64,000 bases of DNA from Pseudomonas sp. KU43P. GTDB taxonomy: Bacteria; Pseudomonadota; Gammaproteobacteria; Pseudomonadales; Pseudomonadaceae. The position numbers and the translations under genes were made by a program. The DNA lies in contig NZ_AP019365.1 of assembly GCF_033095865.1 (NCBI RefSeq), positions 3,011,501 through 3,075,500 of the forward strand. The letters run 5' to 3'. Shown here one piece after another: positions 55,946 to 64,000 of this stretch (its first letter is position 1; every line of letters starts with the position of its first letter). The notes under the pieces were generated by a model, which was not told where the DNA came from, made no database searches, and saw only the letters and a list, made by a program, of their open reading frames with translations.

Positions 55946-56652
55946 GTGCCGAACAATTGCTGGGCCTGGTCCTGGACCCCGACCTGTTGCAGCGCTATGG
56001 CCCGCGGTTTGTCGATGGCTTGGTGGTGACCGCCAAGCTGGTGGCTATTTCCTTCAGCCTGGGCGCCGTGCTGGGCCTGCTGCTAGCCTTGGCGCGCCTG
56101 TCGCGCAATCTGCTGCTGCAACGGCTGGCGGCCGGCTACATCTACATCTTCCGCGGCTCGCCGCTGCTGGCCCAGCTGTTTCTGCTGTATTACGGCCTTG
56201 GCTCACTCAAGGGCTTCTGGCAGGACGTCGGGCTCTGGTGGTTCTTCCGCGAGGCCTGGTTCTGCACCTTGCTGGCCTTCACCCTCAACACCGCCGCCTA
56301 CCAGGCCGAGATCTTCCGCGGCAGCCTGATGGCGGTGGCACCGGGGCAGTACGAAGCGGCGCGGGCGCTGAACCTGAAACGCTCGACCACCTTTTTCAAG
56401 GTGATCCTGCCGCAATCGCTGCTGGTGGCCATCGGCCCGCTGGGCAACGAACTGATCCTGATGATCAAGGCCAGCGCCATCGCCTCGCTGGTAACGCTCT
56501 ATGACCTGATGGGCGTGACCAAGCTGGCCTTCTCGCGCAGCTTCGACTTCCAGATCTACCTGTGGGCCGCGGTGCTCTACCTGGTGATCGTGGAGCTGGT
56601 GCGGCGTCTGCTCAAACACCTGGAAGCCCGCCTGGGCCGCCACTTGAACTGA
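55942..56652 (+). CDS. ABC transporter permease (HisM/ArtM-type)
   Basis: A 236-residue permease with about five helices. Motifs: VDGLVVTAKLVAISFSLGAVLGLLLAL, YIFRGSPLLAQLFLLYYGL, and the EAA loop QYEAARALNLKRSTTFFKVILPQSLLVAIGPLGNELI. It is coupled to the preceding permease by ATGA. Followed 15 bp later by amaD. Confidence 0.9.
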   Translation: MSAEQLLGLVLDPDLLQRYGPRFVDGLVVTAKLVAISFSLGAVLGLLLALARLSRNLLLQRLAAGYIYIFRGSPLLAQLFLLYYGLGSLKGFWQDVGLWWFFREAWFCTLLAFTLNTAAYQAEIFRGSLMAVAPGQYEAARALNLKRSTTFFKVILPQSLLVAIGPLGNELILMIKASAIASLVTLYDLMGVTKLAFSRSFDFQIYLWAAVLYLVIVELVRRLLKHLEARLGRHLN

Positions 56653-56667
56653 CTGAAGGATACATCC

Positions 56668-57912
56668 ATGCATTGCCAGACCCTTGTCCTCGGCGCCGGC
56701 ATCGTTGGCGTCAGCACTGCGCTGCACCTGCAAGCACGCGGGCGCCAAGTGATACTGATCGACCGCGACGAACCCGGCAGCGGCACCAGCCACGGCAATG
56801 CCGGGCTGATCGAGCGCTCCAGCGTGATCCCCTACGCCTTCCCTCGGCAGTTCGGCGCTTTGCTGCGCTACGGCCTGAACCGCCAGCCCGATGTGCGCTA
56901 CAGCCTGATGCACCTGCCCAAGGCCGCGCCCTGGCTGCTGCGCTACTGGCAGCAATCGGCGCCGCGACGCCTGGCTGGCGCAGCCGCCGACATGCTGCCG
57001 CTGGTGCAGCGTTGCGTCGAGGAACACGACGCGCTGATCAAGGCTGCCGGCCTGCAAGGCCTGGTGCAGGCCAAGGGCTGGATCGAGGTGTACCGCGAGC
57101 CTGCGCTATTCGAAAAGGCCAAGGCCGAGCTCAAGGGCCTGGCCCGCTATGGCCTGAAATACGAAATCCTCGAGCGCGCCCAATTGCAGGGCCGCGAGCA
57201 TCAGCTCGACAGCGCCGTGGTTGGCGGTATCCATTGGCTCGACCCGAAGACCGTGAACAATCCCGGCGCCCTCACCCATGGCTACGGCGCACTGTTCGTC
57301 CACCGTGGCGGGCAGTTCCTGCACGGTGATGCACGCAGCCTGCGCCAGGTCGGCAAGCAGTGGCAGGTCGAAAGCCAGCGCGGGCCAATCGTCGCCGACG
57401 AAGTGGTGGCCTGCCTGGGCCCGCAATCGGCGGAGCTTTTCCAGCAACTGGGCTATCGAATTCCGCTGGGCATCAAGCGCGGCTATCACATGCATTACGC
57501 CACCCGTAACGGCGCCCAGTTGCAGCATTCGATCTGCGACACCCAGGGCGGCTACGTGCTGGCGCCGATGGCTCGCGGCGTGCGCCTGACCACCGGGATC
57601 GAATTCGCCGCCAGCGACGCGCCGGGCAACGAAATACAGCTCGACCGCTGCGAAGCACTGGCCCGCAGGCTGTTTCCGGCCCTGGGTGAGCGCCTCGACG
57701 ACAAACCTTGGCTGGGCCGCCGCCCGTGTCTGCCCGACATGCGCCCGGTGATCGGCCCAGCGCCGCGGCACAAGGGCCTGTGGTTCAACTTCGGCCATGC
57801 CCACCACGGCCTGACGCTCGGCCCTGTCAGCGGCCGCCTGCTCGCCGAGATGCTCACCGGCGAGCGCCCCTTTACCGACCCTGCGCCCTACAGCGCGGCT
57901 CGTTTCGACTGA
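56668..57912 (+). CDS. amaD: AmaD, FAD-dependent D-amino-acid (D-lysine) oxidoreductase
   Basis: A 414-residue DadA/DAO-family flavoprotein. The dinucleotide motif is near the N-terminus: LVLGAGIVGVSTALHLQARGR, followed by LIDRDEPGSGTSHGNAGLI. A late FAD segment reads TTGIEFA and GRRPCLPDMRPVIGPAPRHKGLWFNFGHAHHGLTLGPVSG. In P. putida the gene at this place is reported to act on D-lysine, yielding piperideine-2-carboxylate. The enzyme likely passes electrons to the respiratory chain. It sits between the permeases and the ABC ATPase in one run of same-strand genes. Confidence 0.85.
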   Translation: MHCQTLVLGAGIVGVSTALHLQARGRQVILIDRDEPGSGTSHGNAGLIERSSVIPYAFPRQFGALLRYGLNRQPDVRYSLMHLPKAAPWLLRYWQQSAPRRLAGAAADMLPLVQRCVEEHDALIKAAGLQGLVQAKGWIEVYREPALFEKAKAELKGLARYGLKYEILERAQLQGREHQLDSAVVGGIHWLDPKTVNNPGALTHGYGALFVHRGGQFLHGDARSLRQVGKQWQVESQRGPIVADEVVACLGPQSAELFQQLGYRIPLGIKRGYHMHYATRNGAQLQHSICDTQGGYVLAPMARGVRLTTGIEFAASDAPGNEIQLDRCEALARRLFPALGERLDDKPWLGRRPCLPDMRPVIGPAPRHKGLWFNFGHAHHGLTLGPVSGRLLAEMLTGERPFTDPAPYSAARFD

Positions 57913-57934
57913 AGCCCTGCGGGAGAACAACAAC

Positions 57935-58717
57935 ATGACCGCCCCTTTGAGCGTTGCCAGCCTTGCCCCCGAGCCCGATCCACGCCCGGTACTGATCCGT
58001 ATCGAAGGCCTGAACAAGCACTATGGCGCCTTCCATGTGCTGCGCGACATCAACCTGCAGGTGCGCGAAGGCGAGCGCATTGTGCTGTGCGGCCCTTCCG
58101 GTTCGGGCAAATCCACCCTGATCCGTTGCATCAACCGCCTGGAAATCGCTCAACAGGGCAGCATCCAGGTGGACGGTATCGACCTGGCTGCCGCCACACG
58201 CCTGGCCGCCCAGGTGCGCAGTGAAATCGGCATGGTGTTCCAGCATTTCAACCTGTTCCCGCACATGAGCGTGCTCGACAACTGCCTGCTTGCGCCCACC
58301 AGCGTGCGCGGCCTGTCGCGCACGGATGCCGAGGAACGGGCGCGGATGTACCTGAACAAGGTGGGGATCGAGAGCCAGGCGCACAAATACCCCAGCCAGC
58401 TCTCTGGCGGCCAGCAGCAACGCGTGGCGATCGCTCGGGCGCTGTGCATGAAGCCGCGGATCATGCTGTTTGATGAGCCGACTTCGGCGCTCGACCCGGA
58501 GATGGTCGCCGAGGTGCTGGATGTGCTGGTGCAGCTAGCCGGTACGGGCATGACCATGCTGTGCGTCACCCATGAAATGGGCTTTGCCCGGCAGGTGGCG
58601 GAGCGGGTGCTGTTTCTGGAAGGTGGGCAGATCATCGAGGACAGCCCGCCGGAGGTGTTCTTCAACCAGCCGCGCACGGCGCGGGCCAAAGGGTTCCTGG
58701 CGCAGATCCTTCATTGA
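57935..58717 (+). CDS. ABC transporter ATPase (amino-acid type, GlnQ/HisP-like)
   Basis: A 260-residue ATP-binding subunit. Walker A GPSGSGKSTLIRCINRLE, Q-loop GMVFQHFNLFPHMSVLDN, ABC signature LSGGQQQRVAIARAL, Walker B IMLFDEPTSALDPE and H-loop CVTHEMGFARQVAE are all present. The N-terminal extension of about 25 residues precedes the domain. It energises the basic-amino-acid importer encoded upstream. A REPIN and a terminator follow. Confidence 0.95.
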   Translation: MTAPLSVASLAPEPDPRPVLIRIEGLNKHYGAFHVLRDINLQVREGERIVLCGPSGSGKSTLIRCINRLEIAQQGSIQVDGIDLAAATRLAAQVRSEIGMVFQHFNLFPHMSVLDNCLLAPTSVRGLSRTDAEERARMYLNKVGIESQAHKYPSQLSGGQQQRVAIARALCMKPRIMLFDEPTSALDPEMVAEVLDVLVQLAGTGMTMLCVTHEMGFARQVAERVLFLEGGQIIEDSPPEVFFNQPRTARAKGFLAQILH

Positions 58718-58723
58718 TGCCAC

Positions 58724-58802
58724 TGGCCCTGTCGCCGGCAAGCCGGCTTCCACAGGGTTCGGTGTGGTCCTTGTGGGCGCTGGCTTGCCGGCGATAAGGC
58801 CA
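58724..58802. repeat. REPIN (GTGG class) after ABC ATPase
   Basis: GGCCCTGTCGCCGGCAAGCC with GGCTTCCACAG on the left and inverted CTTGTGGGCGCTGGCTTGCC GGCGATAAGGCC on the right. It is slightly degenerate relative to the other three GTGG-class pairs. Confidence 0.8.
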
Positions 58803-58886
58803 GCGAACACACTTCAAGGCCCACTTCATTGCGCCGCTGCAATGATCCAACTGCGTCGTTAAATATTATTGACCTCGCCCCCTGCC

Positions 58887-58919
58887 AAACCCTTGCCGCC
58901 TCAGGCTCGCAAGGGTTTT
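58887..58919. terminator. Terminator after lysine ABC/amaD operon
   Basis: AAACCCTTGC and GCAAGGGTTT form a perfect 10-bp stem with a 12-base loop and T-rich end. It lies 170 bp after the ATPase stop. Confidence 0.75.
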
Positions 58920-59125
58920 ACCCCCCGAATTTCGGCGCAAAACCCCTTCCCATGCCCCCTTCAGCCGTTTGACATATCGAACGGCTCTGGCAAGCTATCT
59001 ACAAGCCCCGACCGGAATCGTCGCCTCTGACGAGCCGGCAGTGCTCGGGGCTTCAGGTGACACAACAGGCCACGCGCCGTGCACCTGCACAACAACGGCA
59101 GGTCGAACCTGCCATAAGGTGACAT

Positions 59126-59935
59126 ATGTCCAACAGCAACATTGGCAACAAGCAACCCTCCCTGCGTAAACCCGTCGTCCTGATGACCATGGGCAGCCAA
59201 GAGCGCAAAGGCCATGACTACCAGGTCATGACCCACAAATACATCACCCCGCTGGTCGAGTTCTCCGATTGTGTCCCGGTACTGGTGCCCACCTGCTGTG
59301 GCATCGAAGACCTCGAGACCTACCTGGACATGGCCGACGGCGTGTACCTGACCGGTGCCGGCAGTAACATCGAGCCGAGCCTGTACGGCCAGGAAAACCA
59401 GACCCCAGGCAAAGGCCAGGACGTCAACCGCGACCTGTTCGATATCCCGCTGGTGAAGGCGGCGATCAAGCGTGGCCTGCCCATCTTCGGCATCTGCCGT
59501 GGCATGCAGGAAATCAACGTGGCCCTGGGTGGCGACATCTACCAGAAGGTCTACGCCGAACCTGGCTTCAACGACCACCGGGAAAACCCGGAAGACCCGG
59601 TCGACGTGCAGTACGCCCAGGTTCACGGTGTGAAGATCAAGCCAGGCAGCTGGCTGCGTGACACCCTCGGTACCGACGAGATTCGCGTCAACTCGCTGCA
59701 TGGCCAGGGCCTGCGCAACCTCGGCGCGGGTATCGAGCCGATCGCCCACGCCGAAGACGGCCTGGTCGAGGCGATTCACGCACCAAGCATTTCGCCGTTC
59801 CTGTTCGCCGTGCAGTGGCACCCAGAGTGGCAAGCCGCGAAGAACCCTGACTCGATCAAGATCTTCCAGGCCTTCGGCGACGCCTGCCGCGCCCAGGTGC
59901 GCAAGGCACAGGTCAAGCGTCAACACGCTGCCTGA
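59126..59935 (+). CDS. PuuD-like class I glutamine-amidotransferase hydrolase
   Basis: A 269-residue protein of the gamma-glutamyl-gamma-aminobutyrate hydrolase (C26) family. The nucleophile Cys is in LPIFGICRGMQEINVALGG and the catalytic His/Glu in FLFAVQWHPEWQA. An early GVYLTGAGSNIEPSLYG and a substrate-loop HGVKIKPGSWL are family-typical. Start ATG 59126 follows AAGGT. The enzyme could hydrolyse a gamma-glutamyl amine or another amide. No puu polyamine genes are near, so its substrate is open. It lies alone between the lysine and hexarate clusters. Confidence 0.85.
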   Translation: MSNSNIGNKQPSLRKPVVLMTMGSQERKGHDYQVMTHKYITPLVEFSDCVPVLVPTCCGIEDLETYLDMADGVYLTGAGSNIEPSLYGQENQTPGKGQDVNRDLFDIPLVKAAIKRGLPIFGICRGMQEINVALGGDIYQKVYAEPGFNDHRENPEDPVDVQYAQVHGVKIKPGSWLRDTLGTDEIRVNSLHGQGLRNLGAGIEPIAHAEDGLVEAIHAPSISPFLFAVQWHPEWQAAKNPDSIKIFQAFGDACRAQVRKAQVKRQHAA

Positions 59936-60501
59936 TTCTCAGCTTCGTTAGCTTTGATCGCGGGGCGGCGCAAGGTCGCCCCTGCTTTCCCGGTCACCCT
60001 CTGCTGGTCCCAGAACACTTCCCGTGGAAGCGGGCGGCGGGCTTGTGCCTGTCTCCGCGATCGTTTTTTTGCCTTTCCCCCTGTAGAGATACGATGACCT
60101 GGTTAGTGGTTGTCGTGAGATCGTCTGCGCCTGCGAGACCGAGCGCCGCCCGCGCGGTGCATCGCGGATGAATCCGCTCCTACATTTGTAGCAACGTACC
60201 TGTGCCTGATAGGCCACGGTTGCCTGCCTTGCTGGCTCGACGCGATTTTTCGGCGGGCGCCAAAGGCGGACAACCATGGCCTGACAGGCTGCGGCACGTT
60301 GCAACCGATGCAGGAGCGGATTCATCCGCGATGCGCCGCACGGGCGGCGCTCGATTTACGCCCCACCACAAATCCTGAGACAGGCACCTGTAACCCACAA
60401 AATTTTGCAACAGGGTACTAGCCATCGTGCAAGTTGTACGATAACTTACATCCAACGCAGAACAACACCCTTCACCCAAGCGCCACAGGATGCCTACAAC
60501 A
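59936..60501. other. Intergenic region with inverted GTAG-class REP pair
   Basis: A 566-bp gap between the PuuD-like gene and kdgD. It contains a GGGGCG...CGCCCC stem at 59962-59982 (weak terminator) and the large inverted REP pair at 60140-60353. The final 100 bp, which is AT-richer, probably carries the kdgD promoter. No coding frame is convincing. Confidence 0.6.
60140..60353. repeat. Inverted pair of GTAG-class REP elements with extended arms
   Basis: The left arm, 60140-60185, begins CGAGCGCCGCCCG and contains CGCGGATGAATCCGCTCC TACA. The right arm, 60307-60353, is its reverse complement with about three mismatches over 46 bp. The two are 121 bp apart. Head GTAG on the left, degenerate GCAG on the right. 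A related single element is at 12823-12860. Confidence 0.8.
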
Positions 60502-61413
60502 ATGACTCCACAAGAACTGAAATCCATCCTCTCCCACGGCCTGCTGTCTTTCCCGGTCACCGACTTCAATGCCCAGGGCGATTTCCACCAGGCTGGCTAC
60601 GTCAAGCGCCTGGAATGGCTGGCACCCTATGGCGCCAGCGCGCTGTTCGCCGCCGGTGGCACCGGTGAGTTCTTCTCCCTCGCGGCCAGCGAATACAGCC
60701 AAGTGATCAAGACCGCGGTCGACACCTGCGCCAAGTCGGTACCGATCCTCGCCGGCGTCGGTGGCTCCACCCGCCAGGCCATCGAATACGCGCAAGAAGC
60801 CGAACGCCTGGGTGCCAAGGGCCTGCTGCTGCTGCCGCACTACCTGACCGAAGCCAGCCAGGATGGCGTCGCTGCCCACGTCGAAGCCGTGTGCAAGTCG
60901 GTGAACATCGGTGTGGTCGTCTACAACCGCAACGTCTGCCGCCTCAACGCCGACCTGCTGGAAAAGCTCGCCGAACGCTGCCCGAACCTGATCGGCTACA
61001 AGGACGGCCTGGGCGACATCGAGTTGATGGTGTCGATTCGTCGCCGCCTGGGTGATCGTTTCAGCTACCTGGGTGGCCTGCCGACCGCCGAGGTGTATGC
61101 TGCGGCCTACAAGGCACTGGGCGTACCAGTGTATTCCTCGGCGGTGTTCAACTTCGTGCCCAAGACAGCGATGGACTTCTACCACGCGATCGCCCGTGAC
61201 GATCACGCTACCGTGGCCAAGCTGATCGACGATTTCTTCCTGCCGTACCTGGACATCCGCAACCGCAAGGCCGGCTACGCCGTCAGTATCGTCAAGGCCG
61301 GTGCCAAGATCGCCGGTTACGACGCAGGCCCGGTGCGCACACCGCTGACCGACCTGACCGTCGAAGAGTACGAAATGCTCGCGGCACTGATGGACAAGAT
61401 GGGTCCGCAATAA
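60502..61413 (+). CDS. kdgD: 5-dehydro-4-deoxyglucarate dehydratase KdgD
   Basis: A 303-residue DapA-superfamily enzyme from ATG 60502 ([22 protein letters not shown]). It has [21 protein letters not shown], a Tyr in [11 protein letters not shown] and the Schiff-base Lys in [14 protein letters not shown]. It converts 5-keto-4-deoxyglucarate to 2-ketoglutarate semialdehyde with loss of water and CO2. ATG 60490 is in frame but adds only four residues and leaves its ribosome-binding site poorly spaced, whereas AGGA is well placed for 60502. The MFS transporter follows after a hairpin. Confidence 0.93.
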   Translation: MTPQELKSILSHGLLSFPVTDFNAQGDFHQAGYVKRLEWLAPYGASALFAAGGTGEFFSLAASEYSQVIKTAVDTCAKSVPILAGVGGSTRQAIEYAQEAERLGAKGLLLLPHYLTEASQDGVAAHVEAVCKSVNIGVVVYNRNVCRLNADLLEKLAERCPNLIGYKDGLGDIELMVSIRRRLGDRFSYLGGLPTAEVYAAAYKALGVPVYSSAVFNFVPKTAMDFYHAIARDDHATVAKLIDDFFLPYLDIRNRKAGYAVSIVKAGAKIAGYDAGPVRTPLTDLTVEEYEMLAALMDKMGPQ

Positions 61414-61442
61414 GCGCACCCCGCGGCCTGCCAATGCCGCGC

Positions 61443-61467
61443 CCGGAGTGGGCTGCCCCCACTCCGG
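61443..61467 (+). terminator. Hairpin between kdgD and MFS gene, possible attenuator
   Basis: CCGGAGTGGG and CCCACTCCGG form a perfect 10-bp stem around five bases in the 103-bp gap. No clear T-run follows, so partial termination or mRNA stabilisation is more likely than full stop. Confidence 0.45.
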
Positions 61468-61516
61468 CTACAACTCGTGAGCCCGCACAAAAATAACTAG
61501 TGGGAGTATTGCCAGC

Positions 61517-62878
61517 ATGCAAGCGACGAAAAAGACGCATGTGCGCTACCTGATCCTGTTCATGCTGTTTCTGGTGACCACGATCAACTATGCCGACCGA
61601 GCCACCATCGCCATTGCAGGCTCCAGCCTGCAGAAAGACCTCGGCATCGACGCCGTCACCCTCGGTTATATCTTCTCCGCCTTCGGCTGGGCCTATGTGG
61701 CCGGCCAGATTCCCGGCGGCTGGCTGCTGGACCGCTTCGGTTCGAAGAACGTCTACGCCTTCAGCATCTTCACCTGGTCGCTGTTCACCCTGCTTCAAGG
61801 CTTCGTCGGCGGCTTGCCGGTCGCCTGGGCAGTGGTCACCCTGTTCACCCTGCGTTTTCTGGTCGGCTTCGCCGAAGCCCCGTCGTTCCCGGGCAATGCC
61901 CGCATCGTCGCGGCCTGGTTCCCCACCCAGGAGCGCGGCACGGCGTCTGCAATCTTCAACTCGGCGCAATACTTCGCCACGGCGTTGTTCGCCCCGATCA
62001 TGGGCTGGATCGTCTTCAGCTTCGGCTGGGAGCATGTGTTCGTGGTCATGGGCGGGCTGGGTATCGTGTTCTCCATGGTCTGGCTCAAGACCATCCACAA
62101 CCCGCGCCAGCACCCCCGCATCAGCCCTGCCGAGCTTGAACATATCGAGCAGAACGGCGGCCTGGTGGACATGGACCAGAAACGCGGCAACGACGGCCCG
62201 AAATGGGGCTACATCAAGCAACTGCTGACCAGCCGCATGCTCCTGGGCGTATACCTGGGCCAGTACTGCATCAACGCCATCACCTACTTCTTCCTGACCT
62301 GGTTCCCGGTTTACCTGGTACAAGAGCGCGGCATGACCATCCTCAAGGCCGGCTTCATCGCCTCTTTGCCGGCGGTATGCGGCTTCATCGGCGGCGTGCT
62401 TGGCGGGGTAATCTCGGACTGGCTGCTGCGCCGGGGCAACTCGCTGACCTTCGCGCGCAAGCTGCCGATCGTCTGCGGCCTGCTGCTGTCGACCACCATG
62501 GTGTTCTGCAACTATGTCGACGCCGAATGGATGGTGGTCGGCTTCATGACCCTGGCCTTCTTCGGCAAGGGTATCGGTGCACTGGGCTGGGCCGTGGTTG
62601 CCGACACCTCGCCCAAGCAGATCGCCGGCCTGTCCGGTGGCCTGTTCAACACCTTCGGCAACATTGCCTCGATCACCACACCGATCGTCATCGGCTACAT
62701 CATCAGCGCCACCGGATCGTTCAAGTGGGCCCTGGTGTACGTAGGTGCCAACGCCCTGGTAGCGGTATTCAGCTACCTGGTGATCGTCGGGCCGATCAAG
62801 CGTATCGAATTGCGTGAACAAGCAAAGCCTGAGGCCGAACCCGCCGCCCGCGGCGAGCTGGCCGGCTCGCGTCACTGA
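61517..62878 (+). CDS. garP: MFS hexarate transporter (GudP/GarP-like, anion:cation symporter family)
   Basis: A 453-residue major facilitator with 12 helices. Family features: YLILFMLFLVTTINYADRATIAIAG at helix 1, GWAYVAGQIPGGWLLDRFG after helix 2, RFLVGFAEAPSFPGNARIVAAWF in helix 4 and STTMVFCNYVDAEWMV in the second half. This is the phthalate/glucarate ACS subfamily. Between kdgD and garD it most likely imports glucarate or galactarate. Confidence 0.9.
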   Translation: MQATKKTHVRYLILFMLFLVTTINYADRATIAIAGSSLQKDLGIDAVTLGYIFSAFGWAYVAGQIPGGWLLDRFGSKNVYAFSIFTWSLFTLLQGFVGGLPVAWAVVTLFTLRFLVGFAEAPSFPGNARIVAAWFPTQERGTASAIFNSAQYFATALFAPIMGWIVFSFGWEHVFVVMGGLGIVFSMVWLKTIHNPRQHPRISPAELEHIEQNGGLVDMDQKRGNDGPKWGYIKQLLTSRMLLGVYLGQYCINAITYFFLTWFPVYLVQERGMTILKAGFIASLPAVCGFIGGVLGGVISDWLLRRGNSLTFARKLPIVCGLLLSTTMVFCNYVDAEWMVVGFMTLAFFGKGIGALGWAVVADTSPKQIAGLSGGLFNTFGNIASITTPIVIGYIISATGSFKWALVYVGANALVAVFSYLVIVGPIKRIELREQAKPEAEPAARGELAGSRH

Positions 62879-62886
62879 GTGAACAC

Positions 62887-62914
62887 GCCCGCCCCGGCAC
62901 ACCCGGGTGCGGGC
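62887..62914 (+). terminator. GC-rich hairpin between MFS gene and garD
   Basis: GCCCGC and GCGGGC bracket CCGG-CACA-CCCGG to give a two-part stem in the 77-bp gap before garD. No T-run is present. It may be an intercistronic stabiliser or weak terminator. Confidence 0.4.
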
Positions 62915-62955
62915 AGCTGTACAAAGCCTGAGAACATGACAGACAGGGCCACACC

Positions 62956-64000
62956 ATGCAGTTGATCGAACATTCCGACTCGCCCCGCTACGTCCGCCTG
63001 CACGACGACGATAACGTCGTAGTAGTGGTCAACGATGGCGGCCTGGGCGAAGGCGCCCGCTTCGCCGATGGCCTGACCCTGATCGAAGGCGTGCCGCAAA
63101 GCCACAAGGTCGCCACCGTGCACATCGCCAAGGGCGAGCCGGTGCGCCGCTACGGGCAGGTCATCGGCTACGCGTTGGAAGACCTGCGCCAGGGCAGCTG
63201 GGTGCAGGAGAGCCAGTTGGCCATGCCCGCCGCCCCGGAACTGGACAGCCTGCCACGCTGCGATGCGGTGCCAGCCCCCTTGCCGCCGCTGGAGGGCTTC
63301 ACCTTCGAAGGCTACCGCAACGCCGACGGCACCGTCGGTACCCGCAATATCCTGGGCATCACCACCACCGTACAGTGCGTGACCGGCGTACTGGAGCATG
63401 CGGTCAAGCGCATCCGCGCCGAACTGCTGCCCCGGTACCCCAACGTCGACGACGTGGTAGCCCTCACCCACAGCTACGGCTGCGGCGTGGCGATCAACGC
63501 CCGTGATGCCTATATCCCCATTCGTACCGTACGCAACCTGGCGCGCAACCCCAACCTGGGCGGCGAAGCACTGGTGATCAGCCTGGGCTGCGAGAAGCTG
63601 CAGGCCGGCCAGGTGATGCACGACAACGACCCGTCGGTGGACCTCAGCGAGCCATGGCTGTATCGCCTGCAGGATGCCAGCCTCGGTTTCGTCGAGATGA
63701 TCGAACAGATCATGGGCCTGGCCGAAACCCGTCTGAAAAAGCTCGACCAGCGACGTCGTGAAACCGTACCGGCCAGCGAGCTGATCCTGGGCATGCAATG
63801 CGGTGGCAGCGATGCGTTCTCCGGCATCACCGCCAACCCGGCGCTGGGCTATGCATCCGATCTGCTGGTGCGTGCCGGCGCCACCGTGCTGTTCTCGGAA
63901 GTGACCGAGGTACGCGATGCCATCTACATGCTCACCTCCCGCGCCGAAAACCAGGATGTGGCTGACGCACTGGTGCGCGAGATGGACTGGTACGACCGCT
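62956..64000 (+). CDS. garD: Galactarate dehydratase GarD, 3' truncated by window end
   Basis: Open from ATG 62956 to the window end, about 348 residues of an expected 510-520. An N-terminal SAF-like domain ([22 protein letters not shown], then [23 protein letters not shown]) is followed by the UxaA/GarD catalytic part: [49 protein letters not shown] and [24 protein letters not shown]. It dehydrates galactarate to 5-keto-4-deoxyglucarate, the KdgD substrate. The open frames on the opposite strand here are shadows of this gene. Confidence 0.93.
   Translation, partial: MQLIEHSDSPRYVRLHDDDNVVVVVNDGGLGEGARFADGLTLIEGVPQSHKVATVHIAKGEPVRRYGQVIGYALEDLRQGSWVQESQLAMPAAPELDSLPRCDAVPAPLPPLEGFTFEGYRNADGTVGTRNILGITTTVQCVTGVLEHAVKRIRAELLPRYPNVDDVVALTHSYGCGVAINARDAYIPIRTVRNLARNPNLGGEALVISLGCEKLQAGQVMHDNDPSVDLSEPWLYRLQDASLGFVEMIEQIMGLAETRLKKLDQRRRETVPASELILGMQCGGSDAFSGITANPALGYASDLLVRAGATVLFSEVTEVRDAIYMLTSRAENQDVADALVREMDWYDR

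Larger units (their letters stand above)
58718..59125. other. Intergenic region with REPIN and terminator
   Basis: A 408-bp gap that holds a REPIN (58724-58802), a terminator (58887-58919) and then about 200 bp leading to the PuuD-like gene. No coding frame is credible. The last 100 bp probably contains the promoter for the downstream gene. Confidence 0.6.

Noticed and set aside
60140..60353. MITE or structured non-coding RNA
   Set aside because: Arms match pseudomonad GTAG-class REP elements with a related copy at 12823, and there are no target-site duplications or promoter signs.
61292..62902. 536-codon minus-strand open frame over the MFS gene
   Set aside because: Shadow of garP. Charged low-complexity reading with no hydrophobic or catalytic features.
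1..64000. CRISPR array, rRNA or tRNA gene
   Set aside because: No regularly spaced identical repeats and no tRNA or rRNA core sequences were seen on either strand by eye.

Overview
The window is a chromosomal segment from a Pseudomonas, most likely the P. putida group. The support is G+C-rich DNA, the muxABC-opmB efflux operon, a D-lysine/L-lysine catabolic cluster (amaC-dpkA-rpiR-ABC-amaD), glucarate/galactarate genes (kdgD-garP-garD), two cobalamin riboswitches around an aerobic cobalt/B12 locus, and GTRG-type REP elements in inverted pairs. The species call rests on recognised gene content and order, not on a database search. No rRNA, tRNA, CRISPR array, insertion sequence or prophage was found.

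Layout. 1-1.5 kb: end of a probable functional-amyloid (Fap) operon, with the FapE tail and complete fapF. 1.7-5.9 kb: an LTA-synthase/sulfatase-like membrane protein, a sigma-54 activator with a degenerate receiver, and a small hypothetical gene. 6-15.4 kb: cobalt/B12 block. Leftward genes are cobW, cobN, a ChlI-like ATPase with an apparent frameshift near its end, and a VWA protein. Rightward genes are cbtB, cbtA, cobE and cobM. The two directions are separated by about 800 bp holding one cobalamin riboswitch per direction. 15.4-21.1 kb: DUF1272 protein, a BvgA/BvgS-type two-component pair and a BdlA-like PAS-PAS-MCP protein. 21.2-24.8 kb: gluconate regulon (gntR, gntK, gntT) with three near-identical palindromic operators, plus a small secreted protein. 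24.9-30.2 kb: a sigma-54-type response regulator with an altered GAFTGA loop, two paralogous membrane histidine kinases and a lytic transglycosylase. 30.4-32.0 kb: isolated gspG-gspF. 32.1-37.6 kb: an orphan tyrosine recombinase, a DUF1345 protein, an AruH-like aminotransferase, a DUF1652 protein and an MHYT-GGDEF-EAL protein. 37.8-46.8 kb: the muxABC-opmB RND operon, coupled by ATGA overlaps. 47-50.8 kb: tpx, a SdaC-type permease and a secreted metallophosphoesterase of atypical base composition. 50.9-58.7 kb: D-lysine/cyclic imino acid catabolism and uptake. 59.1-64 kb: a class I glutamine-amidotransferase-like hydrolase, then kdgD, a hexarate MFS transporter and garD, which is cut by the window end.

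How genes work together. The B12 block joins cobalt uptake (CbtAB), cobalt handling (CobW), insertion (CobN with its ATPase and VWA partners) and corrin-ring steps (CobE, CobM), with riboswitch feedback on both arms. The Gnt genes form a textbook repressor-kinase-permease unit. The lysine cluster pairs an ABC importer with an oxidase, an aminotransferase and an imine reductase that feed D-lysine towards pipecolate. The last block carries out galactarate dehydration (GarD), the next dehydration/decarboxylation (KdgD) and uptake.

The main points for a second look are the ChlI-like frameshift at a C5 run (6713-6717), the GAFTDA activator with duplicated kinases and a motif shared upstream of both, the secreted metallophosphoesterase, the isolated GspG/GspF pair, and candidate operators in the dpkA/rpiR and 5.4 kb intergenic regions. 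I did not find a clearly unprecedented multi-gene system.
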